Shown: one piece after another, positions 38,438 through 45,228 of the stretch
Position numbering within the stretch: the stretch's first letter is position 1
How the letters are laid out: each line of letters opens with the position of its first letter
NCBI GenBank assembly: GCA_024508675.1
Contig: JANINQ010000013.1
Location: forward strand, 117,777 to 181,776
Direction: 5' to 3'
DNA length: 64,000 nucleotides
Source of the DNA: Afipia sp.
GTDB taxonomy: Bacteria; Pseudomonadota; Alphaproteobacteria; Rhizobiales; Xanthobacteraceae
Translations under genes and position numbers: made by a program
The notes under the pieces: generated by a model
Seen by the model: only the letters and a program-made list of their open reading frames with translations
The model's database searches: none
What the model was told of the DNA's origin: nothing

Positions 38438-38836
38438 ATGTGGCCCACCGCGAAATCCCCCACCCTCGCCGAAATTGAAGTCATCGCGCATGACGCCTTC
38501 GCGCGGCTGCCGAAGCATTTCCGCGACCTGTGCGAGGGTGTCATCATCCAGATCGACGATTTCCCCACCGAAGAGGTGCTCGAGGAGTTGAAGGCACAGA
38601 GCGAGTTCGATCTGCTCGGGCTGTTCCAGGGCGTCGGCCTGCCGTTCCAGTCGAGCGGCGACATCGCGCCGATGCCGAACATGGTCTGGCTCTATCGCCG
38701 CCCGATCCTCGACTACTGGGCCGAGCACGACGAGACACTGGGCCACATCATCACTCATGTTCTGGTGCACGAGATCGGGCATCATTTCGGCCTGTCCGAC
38801 GACGACATGGAAACAATCGAGGCCAGCGTTACCTGA
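38438..38836 (+). CDS. Minimal zincin metallopeptidase family protein (DUF1025-like)
   Basis: 132 aa, with no signal peptide. The zinc motif HEIGHHFGLSDDDM has the HExxH core followed by a conserved Asp-rich segment, typical of a small cytoplasmic metallopeptidase-like family found in actinobacteria and alphaproteobacteria. N-terminal FARLPKHFRDLCEGVIIQIDDF and YRRPILDYW are family-like. No proteolytic substrate is known. The 3' end overlaps the convergent DUF3551 gene by 8 nt. Confidence 0.82.
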   Translation: MWPTAKSPTLAEIEVIAHDAFARLPKHFRDLCEGVIIQIDDFPTEEVLEELKAQSEFDLLGLFQGVGLPFQSSGDIAPMPNMVWLYRRPILDYWAEHDETLGHIITHVLVHEIGHHFGLSDDDMETIEASVT

Positions 38837-39065
38837 GGCGGGATGCGGGCTTGCGGGGCGTAAGCTGTTCGCGTTCGCAGATGCCGCCCCGGATCACAGC
38901 AGCCGACGTGCAGTCCCGCGCGCTGGGAAACACGCAGACCGGCCTGTCGCTGCCAAAATCGCGGATGCACCACATTTCGGCACAGGCGCTCGTCGGGATC
39001 GCCAGGGCGACCACGCTGGCGGCCAGAACCAGCCCTGCGGACAGCACACGGCGCATGGCGTTCAT
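38829..39065 (-). CDS. Small secreted cysteine-containing protein (DUF3551-like)
   Basis: 78 aa from ATG 39065 (MNAMRRVLSAGLVLAASVVA) preceded by GGAGG. After the signal peptide, the mature chain has WCIRDFG, CVFPSARDCTSAA and GGICEREQ: a four-cysteine pattern like that of DUF3551 proteins, which are numerous in Bradyrhizobium. Two disulfides are probable in the periplasm. Function unknown. Convergent with the zincin gene, with which it overlaps by 8 nt. Confidence 0.72.
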   Translation of the reverse strand: MNAMRRVLSAGLVLAASVVALAIPTSACAEMWCIRDFGSDRPVCVFPSARDCTSAAVIRGGICEREQLTPRKPASRLR

Positions 39066-39151
39066 GATGTGTCCTCCCTCAGCGCATGGCCTTGACGGCA
39101 CTGATGATATATTTAGAACACCTCAAACTGTAGCCGGTTCACGGGAACATC

Positions 39152-39757
39152 ATGGACAAGTTTACGACCCTCGAAGGCGTCGCCGCGCCGCTGAAGATCA
39201 TCAATGTCGATACCGACATGATCATTCCGAAGCAGTACCTCAAGACCATCAAGCGCACCGGCCTCGGCAAGGGACTGTTCTCCGAGCAGCGCTACAAGGA
39301 CGACGGTAGCGAGAACCCGGATTTCGTCCTCAACAAGCCGTCCTATCGCAAGGCCAAAATTCTTGTCGCCGGCGACAACTTCGGCTGCGGTTCGAGCCGC
39401 GAGCATGCCCCATGGGCGCTCGGCGACTTCGGCATCCGCTGCATCATCTCGACCTCGTTCGGCGACATTTTCTACAACAACTGTTTCAAGAACGGCATTT
39501 TGCCGATCCGCGTCAGCCACGAAGAACTCGACAAGCTGTTCGACGACGCCGACCGCGGCTCCAACGCCACGCTGACCATCGATCTGGAGAATCAGGAAAT
39601 CCGCGGCCCCGACGGCGGCGCGATCAAGTTCGAGATCGACCCGTTCCGCAAGCACTGCATGCTGAACGGCCTCGACGACATCGGCCTCACCATGCAGAAG
39701 GGCAAGTCGATCGACGTGTTCGAGGCGAAGGAAAAAGCCGAGCGTCCGTGGCTGTAA
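39152..39757 (+). CDS. leuD: 3-Isopropylmalate dehydratase small subunit
   Basis: Swivel-domain partner of LeuC. 201 aa, normal length. Motifs: [16 protein letters not shown] and [17 protein letters not shown], which bind substrate, and [13 protein letters not shown]. It is separated from leuC by 2.2 kb and ends in a terminator hairpin 30 nt downstream. Confidence 0.97.
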   Translation: MDKFTTLEGVAAPLKIINVDTDMIIPKQYLKTIKRTGLGKGLFSEQRYKDDGSENPDFVLNKPSYRKAKILVAGDNFGCGSSREHAPWALGDFGIRCIISTSFGDIFYNNCFKNGILPIRVSHEELDKLFDDADRGSNATLTIDLENQEIRGPDGGAIKFEIDPFRKHCMLNGLDDIGLTMQKGKSIDVFEAKEKAERPWL

Positions 39758-39785
39758 GACGGCCGGAACGATTTCAGATTTGAAT

Positions 39786-39816
39786 GATGGCCGGGCTTCG
39801 TCCCGGCCATTGTCTT
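39786..39816 (+). terminator. Terminator hairpin after leuD
   Basis: ATGGCCGGG (39787-39795) pairs perfectly with CCCGGCCAT (39802-39810), followed by TGTCTTTC. It lies between convergent leuD and the CitE-like lyase gene and may serve both. Confidence 0.7.
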
Positions 39817-39826
39817 TCAGCGCAGC

Positions 39827-40708
39827 TTACGATGCTTTCAGCGCGGCGATCGCGTCTGCAATCGCAATCGTGCGCTTGGCCATTTCGACGTGCAACCGCT
39901 CGACCATCTGACCGTCGAGCTGCACCACACCCTTGTTAGCGTTCTCCGGCAGATCAAACACACCCATGATCTTGCGCGCGCGGGTGATCTCGTCCGCCGG
40001 TGGCGTATAGGCCGCATTGGCGGCGTCGATCTGCCCCGGATGGATCAGCGTCTTGCCGTCGAAGCCCATGTCGCGGCCCTGCGCGCATTCCTTCGCAAAG
40101 CCGGCAACATCGTTGATGTCGTTATAGGGACCATCGAGGATCTCGATCCCTGCCGCGCGTGCTGCGAGAATGCAATGCGTGAACAGCGGCAGCATCGCCG
40201 CGCGACCCGGCAGCATGCGCATTCGCGTTTCGCGCGCGATGTCGTTGGGGCCCATCACAAAACCCGCCAGCCGCTTGTCGCCTTCGCGCGCGGTGGCGGC
40301 GATCTCCTGCGCCGAAAGCACGCCGAGCGGGGACTCGATCATCGCCCAGAGCACGATGCCGGGATCGGCCTTGAGCGTGCGAAGCCGCTCCTCCAGCGTC
40401 TTGATGTCGGCGGGGCGCGAAATCTTCGGCACCAGAATGCCGCCCGGCCGCGCCGCTGCGGCCATGGCCAGATCGTCCTGCCACCACGGCGATTCCAGAT
40501 TGTTGATGCGGATGATGATCTCCCGCTTGCCAAAGCCGCCTGCGGCGACGGCCTGCGCGATCTGGTCGCGCGCCATCGGCTTGGCATCGGGCGCAACCGA
40601 ATCCTCAAGATCGAGGATCACGCCATCGCAAGGCAGGTTCCGCGCCTTGTCGAGCGCCCGTGCATTCGAACCCGGCATGAACAGGACACTGCGGCGCGGA
40701 CGGATCAT
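39827..40708 (-). CDS. CitE-like CoA ester lyase (HpcH/HpaI family)
   Basis: 293 aa from ATG 40708 (MIRPRRSVLFMPGSNARALD), chosen for its GGAAAG; a start 5 codons upstream is possible. TIM-barrel lyase with LPCDGVILDLEDSVAPDAK (metal-binding Glu/Asp), IIRINNLESPWWQDD, WAMIESPLGVLSAQEI and DGKTLIHPGQIDAANAAY. The family covers malyl-CoA, citramalyl-CoA and beta-methylmalyl-CoA lyases or thioesterases; the exact substrate cannot be decided by eye. No glyoxylate-cycle neighbour is present. Confidence 0.85.
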   Translation of the reverse strand: MIRPRRSVLFMPGSNARALDKARNLPCDGVILDLEDSVAPDAKPMARDQIAQAVAAGGFGKREIIIRINNLESPWWQDDLAMAAAARPGGILVPKISRPADIKTLEERLRTLKADPGIVLWAMIESPLGVLSAQEIAATAREGDKRLAGFVMGPNDIARETRMRMLPGRAAMLPLFTHCILAARAAGIEILDGPYNDINDVAGFAKECAQGRDMGFDGKTLIHPGQIDAANAAYTPPADEITRARKIMGVFDLPENANKGVVQLDGQMVERLHVEMAKRTIAIADAIAALKAS

Positions 40709-40881
40709 GGCTGGGCTTTCCATTGGGGGAAAGCAGACTGAGTAGCATTTTGCCCCTGTGCCCGAAAGGCTTGTTCCGGGCTCTCTCCTAGGCTAGCCAA
40801 CCGGTATCCTGAACCGAAGCTTGCCCGATCTTCCGGCACGGTCCGTCGCGCATCTTTGGACACACATTTGCGAGGTTCTCC

Positions 40882-41535
40882 ATGCCAGCTTTTCCGGAAC
40901 ACCTGCTCACCGGCTATCAAACCTTCGTCAGCCATCGCCTGCCGACCGAACAGTCACGCTACCGGGAACTCTCGCAGAAGGGTCAGTCACCCGAGGTCAT
41001 GGTGATCGGGTGCTGCGATTCCCGTGTGTCGCCGGAAGTGATTTTCGATGCCGGACCGGGTGAACTGTTCGTGGTCCGCAACGTCGCCAATCTGGTGCCG
41101 GTGTTCCAGCCGGACGGCAATGCGCATGGCGTCTCCGCGGCGCTGGAATATGCCATTCAGGTCCTGAAGATAAAGCACATCGTCGTGCTGGGGCATGCGC
41201 AGTGCGGCGGCATCCGCGCCTTCGTCGACGATTCCGCGCCGCTGTCCCCCGGCGACTTCATCGGCAAATGGATGTCGATGTTCGTCAAGCCGGGCGAGAC
41301 GGTTTCGCAGCGCAATCACGAAACCATGCAGCAATTCGTGACACGGATCGAAAAGGCCGCGATCCTCCGCAGCCTCGAGAACCTGATGACATTTCCGTTC
41401 GTGAAGAGCCGCGTCGAAAGTGGTGAATTGAATCTGCACGGCGCCTATTTCGGCGTGGCCGAAGGCTCGCTCTCCATCGTCGATCAAGGCACGAATGAAT
41501 TCAGCCGCGTCTATCAGAGCTCGCTGGCATCGTAA
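40882..41535 (+). CDS. Beta-class carbonic anhydrase
   Basis: Interconverts CO2 and bicarbonate, supplying carboxylases and pH control. 217 aa. The zinc ligands are visible: Cys and Asp in VIGCCDSRVSPEV, then His and Cys in VVLGHAQCGGIRAF; the Asp/Arg dyad of CDSRVSP is intact. RNVANLVP and the C-terminal HGAYFGVAEG also match the class. Monocistronic: a gap upstream and a strong terminator downstream. Confidence 0.94.
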   Translation: MPAFPEHLLTGYQTFVSHRLPTEQSRYRELSQKGQSPEVMVIGCCDSRVSPEVIFDAGPGELFVVRNVANLVPVFQPDGNAHGVSAALEYAIQVLKIKHIVVLGHAQCGGIRAFVDDSAPLSPGDFIGKWMSMFVKPGETVSQRNHETMQQFVTRIEKAAILRSLENLMTFPFVKSRVESGELNLHGAYFGVAEGSLSIVDQGTNEFSRVYQSSLAS

Positions 41536-41566
41536 TCTCCGGGACACCCGTCTGCCCGAAGCCGAC

Positions 41567-41600
41567 AAAAAAATGCCCGCGACACGCGCGGGCATTTTTT
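41567..41600 (+). terminator. Bidirectional terminator between carbonic anhydrase and asd
   Basis: AAAAAAATGCCCGC (41567-41580) and GCGGGCATTTTTT (41588-41600). A strong GC stem with A- and T-runs on both sides between convergent genes. Confidence 0.92.
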
Positions 41601-41619
41601 ATTGATTGCGCATAAAGCC

Positions 41620-42654
41620 TCAGGCGGCCTTCTGCTTCGGCTGAAGCAGCTTGCGGTTGACCAGGCATTCGGCGATCTGCACCGCGTTGAGCGCGGCGCC
41701 CTTGCGCAGGTTATCCGACACGCACCACAGCACGAGACCGTTCTCCACTGTCGCGTCCTCGCGGATGCGGCTGATGTAGGTGGCGTCCTCGCCGGCGGAT
41801 TCATACGGCGTGACGTAGCCGCCCGGCTCGCGCTTGTCGATCACGAGACAGCCCGGCGCGGTGCGCAGGATGTTGCGTGCTTCATCCGCCGAGATCGGAT
41901 TCTCGAACTCGATGTTCACCGCTTCCGAGTGGCCGACGAACACCGGCACGCGCACGCAGGTCGCGGTCAGCTTGATTTTGGGATCAAGAATCTTCTTGGT
42001 CTCCGCCATCATCTTCCACTCTTCCTTGGTGAACCCGTCCTCCATGAACACGTCGATCTGCGGGATGACGTTGAAGGCGATCCGCTTCGGGAATTTGTTA
42101 TTGACGAGTTCGTCGTTGGTGTAGACGGCCTTGGTCTGCGAGAACAGTTCGTCCATCGCATCCTTGCCTGCGCCCGACACCGACTGATAGGTCGAGACCA
42201 CGACGCGCTTGATCTTCGCCGCATCATGCAGCGGCTTCAGCGCGACCACGAGCTGCGCAGTCGAGCAGTTCGGGTTGGCGATGATGCCCTTCTTGCGGAA
42301 GTCGTTGACCGCGTCCGCGTTCACTTCCGGCACGATCAGCGGCACGTCGGGGTCCATGCGCCAGGTCGACGAGTTGTCGATGACGACAGCGCCGGCGGCC
42401 GCGATCTTCGGCGACCATTCCTTCGACACGGCTCCGCCCGCCGACATCAGGCAGATGTCGATGTCGCTGAAATCGTAATGCTCGAGCGCTTTGCATTTGA
42501 GGGTGCGGTCGCCATAGGACACTTCGACGCCGATGCTGCGGCGGGAGGCCAATGCGACCACCTCGTCAGCCGGAAAACTGCGTTCGTCCAGGATGTTGAG
42601 CATTTCCCGGCCCACATTGCCGGTCGCTCCAACTAGCGCAACCTTGTAACCCAT
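41620..42654 (-). CDS. asd: Aspartate-semialdehyde dehydrogenase
   Basis: Makes aspartate semialdehyde from beta-aspartyl phosphate, the branch point to lysine/DAP, threonine and methionine; it therefore feeds dapF, encoded at 27 kb. 344 aa from ATG 42654 (MGYKVALVGATGNVGREML); an upstream in-frame extension is not family-like. The active-site Cys is in IIANPNCSTAQLVVAL; VIDNSSTWRMDPDVPLIVPE and YQSVSGAGKDAMDEL are further signatures. Confidence 0.97.
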   Translation of the reverse strand: MGYKVALVGATGNVGREMLNILDERSFPADEVVALASRRSIGVEVSYGDRTLKCKALEHYDFSDIDICLMSAGGAVSKEWSPKIAAAGAVVIDNSSTWRMDPDVPLIVPEVNADAVNDFRKKGIIANPNCSTAQLVVALKPLHDAAKIKRVVVSTYQSVSGAGKDAMDELFSQTKAVYTNDELVNNKFPKRIAFNVIPQIDVFMEDGFTKEEWKMMAETKKILDPKIKLTATCVRVPVFVGHSEAVNIEFENPISADEARNILRTAPGCLVIDKREPGGYVTPYESAGEDATYISRIREDATVENGLVLWCVSDNLRKGAALNAVQIAECLVNRKLLQPKQKAA

Positions 42655-42864
42655 CGTTGACTCTCCGAAGAAAAATGCTTCGCCGCCGCAGCCTGCGGAA
42701 AGGGAAGCGGGAGCGCTTCTATGCGAAAAACGGCCCAAATACAACGCAGAAGCAACTGCGGGGGCAGGTGACGTCAAATGGTGGCAGGCCGGTCTTGCGG
42801 CCATGACCACGGCGGAAGCTCGTTCCCGTTTCGAAAGCGGAACAGAACGTCCGACGAGTCAGAT

Positions 42865-43680
42865 ATGAACCCGATCCTGCTCGACCAGCCTCTTCCGAAT
42901 ACCTCCGGGATTCATCCGGCACTGCGCAGCTTCGCCGACGAATGCAGCGCCGTGGCGGTGCGCATTCTGGCCTATCTGTGCGGCCTCGCCGTGCTAGCCG
43001 TGATCGCGGTCGATCTGGTCTCGGCGGTGCCGGTCGCCGCCAACCCCGGCCTTTCTGCCCTTCCTGCCCAGCCGGGCTGGGTTCCAGCCAGCCGTCCGCA
43101 TCCGGCTTTTGCCATCAGCAAGCTGGATTTAACAGACAGAACAGATGCTTACGAAATTCTCCGGCATCCGGAAGGCGGCCGCAAGGACATCCTGCGCTGG
43201 GCCGCAACAGCGGGCGACGCACCGACCGCCGAAATCGAGATCTATCGGCCCGGCGGCGAACTGGACGCCTTTGCTGCTCCCGGCGCGGACATGGCCGCCC
43301 GGATGGGGCAGCCCGCCCGCGACACCGAACCCGCCGGTTTCATCGACACCAAGTTCGGACGGGTCGGCCTGATCCGTCTGAGCGGGGCTGCCCTGCCCGG
43401 CAAGCAGGCCTGTCTGGGGTTCACAAAAACATACACGTCGCCCAGCGTCAGGATCAGCGGATGGGCCTGCCAGGCCGATACGCTGGCCGCCCAGCGCAGC
43501 TTCATCGGCTGCACGCTGAACCGGCTGATCCTGCTGTCCGCAGGCAACGATCCGAAAATGGCCGAGCTGTTCGCGCGCGCCGAACTGAAACGCGACACCT
43601 GCAACGCGCCGATCTCATCAAACAACTGGATCGCATCCAGCGATAACTCGTTGCTGCGCGGAGCTCTCGTCGCCGATTGA
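42865..43680 (+). CDS. Membrane-anchored Cys-patterned protein, copy A
   Basis: 271 aa from ATG 42865. One transmembrane helix (about residues 35-58, LAYLCGLAVLAVIAVDLVSA) leaves a large periplasmic domain. The C-terminal third has a cysteine pattern shared with the next gene: ACLGF, then SGWACQAD, then GCTLNRLILL, then DTCNAPI. Other shared landmarks are a Gly-Arg-Val block (FGRVGLIRLSG here). The similarity indicates a tandem duplication followed by strong divergence. No named domain recognised; I infer an exported disulfide-bonded domain. Confidence 0.7.
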   Translation: MNPILLDQPLPNTSGIHPALRSFADECSAVAVRILAYLCGLAVLAVIAVDLVSAVPVAANPGLSALPAQPGWVPASRPHPAFAISKLDLTDRTDAYEILRHPEGGRKDILRWAATAGDAPTAEIEIYRPGGELDAFAAPGADMAARMGQPARDTEPAGFIDTKFGRVGLIRLSGAALPGKQACLGFTKTYTSPSVRISGWACQADTLAAQRSFIGCTLNRLILLSAGNDPKMAELFARAELKRDTCNAPISSNNWIASSDNSLLRGALVAD

Positions 43681-43705
43681 GGCGATTACAGTCAGGACCA
43701 CTGCA

Positions 43706-44440
43706 ATGTCGTTCGAGCAAAACCATCTCTCGATTGTCGGCAACTATGCCGGGAAGACGGTACGTTATTCCTTCTACCTTGTGGGAACGATCGTGCTCGC
43801 ACTGATCGGCATCGTGGTGATGCGCGTCACGAGCTTCTTCGATCAGCCTTCCAGCGTCAGCGCCAAGGCCTCGTTCCAGGTCAATGCGCCTGAACTGACA
43901 CGGCTGACGCCGCGCGCCAATTCCGCGCGATTCAACGCAGGCTGGCAGGAAATCCTGCAATACGGCCAGGTTTACGACCGCAACACCGACTTCACACTTG
44001 TGATCAACATGCCGTCCAATCCGGATACGCCGGTGGTGCGCGACTATTCCTCGGAGATGTCGAGCCTGCGGCCGCTGCTGCGCACGTCGTATATCGGCTC
44101 GACCACCTACTATGACCTGCAGACCCGCTTTGGGCCGGTCCGTGCCGCGAACTTCCAGGTCAATTCCGACGGCCAGATCAAGCTCTGCGTATCCTATCTC
44201 AGTCGCTTCGAGACCACCGCCGTTTATCTGAAAGGCTGGTACTGCGAATCCAGCGGCGCGCGGCCGAACTTCCATACGCTGGCCTGTATGCTCGACAAGA
44301 TCACCCTGAAGGGCGTACTCCCCACCGCGTCCGCGCAGAGCTTCTTCGAGGAACGGATGAAGCGGTCGGCGCGTTGCAGTGCCGAGCCGGTGTCACAAAC
44401 CACCGATACAAGGCCGGCACGCCCGCCCCGCCGGCTCTGA
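43706..44440 (+). CDS. Membrane-anchored Cys-patterned protein, copy B
   Basis: 244 aa, beginning 25 nt after copy A. One transmembrane helix (about residues 22-42, SFYLVGTIVLALIGIVVMRV) followed by a periplasmic region. The C-terminal cysteine pattern matches copy A: LCVSYL, KGWYCESS, ACMLDKITLK, ARCSAEP, and FGPVRAANFQV parallels the FGRVGLIRLSG of copy A. The last 15 residues are Arg/Pro-rich. Function unknown; probably co-transcribed and perhaps forming a hetero-oligomer with copy A. Confidence 0.7.
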   Translation: MSFEQNHLSIVGNYAGKTVRYSFYLVGTIVLALIGIVVMRVTSFFDQPSSVSAKASFQVNAPELTRLTPRANSARFNAGWQEILQYGQVYDRNTDFTLVINMPSNPDTPVVRDYSSEMSSLRPLLRTSYIGSTTYYDLQTRFGPVRAANFQVNSDGQIKLCVSYLSRFETTAVYLKGWYCESSGARPNFHTLACMLDKITLKGVLPTASAQSFFEERMKRSARCSAEPVSQTTDTRPARPPRRL

Positions 44441-44486
44441 CCGCTGGAATTGCGTCCTTCGCGCCCTATCTTGAGAGGCGAAAACA

Positions 44487-44523
44487 GCGATCCCCTGGCG
44501 ATCCCTTCGCGATCCCTTGGCGA
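44487..44523. repeat. Three tandem 11-bp repeats upstream of 44602 gene
   Basis: GCGATCCCCTG, GCGATCCCTTC and GCGATCCCTTG follow one another (44487-44519) and a fourth copy begins (GCGA). The period is close to one DNA turn. They lie 80-115 nt before the start of the next gene. Confidence 0.6.
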
Positions 44524-44601
44524 GTGTGGCCCATTCGTCCTTGTGGGAGACTGCCAGAAGCGGGTATGGTGCGGCGCAATTGGGAATGTGACGAGGATTC
44601 A

Positions 44602-44979
44602 ATGGCTTTGAAGTATCCGGGCGCAAAGACACTGGCGATTTTGCTGGCCACGGCCGCGATTGTGACCGCCGGATTTGGCGTGACCGCCGCCGATGCCCAG
44701 ACCCGGAAGCGTGTGGTGGTGAACGACCCGACCTATGATGGCGCCCCGCGCAAGCCGGAAAACCGCGTCTACCAGCGCGGCCGCACCCGCGTTTACGTGA
44801 CCCGTCGTTCCTGGCTCGATGCCGGCACCGAAGTGCGCCCGGGCGAACGCAAGTTCACCGACTACGCCTTCCCGCCGGGATACTCCTACGGTCAGCAGAT
44901 CGATCGGCTCTACACCAGCCGCCGCCCGCTCGGCGACCAGTGGGATACCGGCACGCCGTTCCCGTTCCCGCTCTACTGA
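44602..44979 (+). CDS. Small secreted protein of unknown function
   Basis: 125 aa from ATG 44602; earlier in-frame starts run back into copy B and are not supported. A signal peptide (about residues 1-32, ending ADAQ) precedes a basic, Tyr/Arg-rich mature part with RVYQRGRTRVYVTRRSWLD, GYSYGQQIDRLY and a terminal TGTPFPFPLY. No cysteines. I vaguely recall similar proteins in Bradyrhizobium relatives, but no function. A terminator follows 22 nt after the stop. Confidence 0.7.
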   Translation: MALKYPGAKTLAILLATAAIVTAGFGVTAADAQTRKRVVVNDPTYDGAPRKPENRVYQRGRTRVYVTRRSWLDAGTEVRPGERKFTDYAFPPGYSYGQQIDRLYTSRRPLGDQWDTGTPFPFPLY

Positions 44980-45001
44980 TTTTCAGCGTTTTGTTGAGAC
45001 G

Positions 45002-45030
45002 AAAATGCCCGGCACAGACCGGGCATTTTT
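45002..45030 (+). terminator. Rho-independent terminator after the 44602 gene
   Basis: AAAATGCCCGG (45002-45012) and CCGGGCATTTTT (45019-45030) with a 6-nt loop. This argues against translation of the caspase gene starting upstream of it. Confidence 0.9.
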
Positions 45031-45228
45031 ATGCCGATTTGCATAAGGCAAGACGGTGGCGAACCTCAGCGCATAAGGCGTAACAGCGGCAGGCCCGGCG
45101 GGCTCGGAAAAAGCCGCACTTTTCCGGCCCTGACGAGTTTTCAGCTTTTCGGCACTTTGCACCCGCCGACGGACGGTCTAGATTTTCGGCATATTTTACC
45201 GTTTGCCAGATTTGATTTGAGGCCAACC

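Noticed and set aside
45031..45228. N-terminal extension of the caspase gene back to 45031
   Set aside because: This extension would begin at the edge of a strong terminator, lacks a signal peptide at its front and has no homology-like content. The TTG at 45229 starts directly at the signal peptide.
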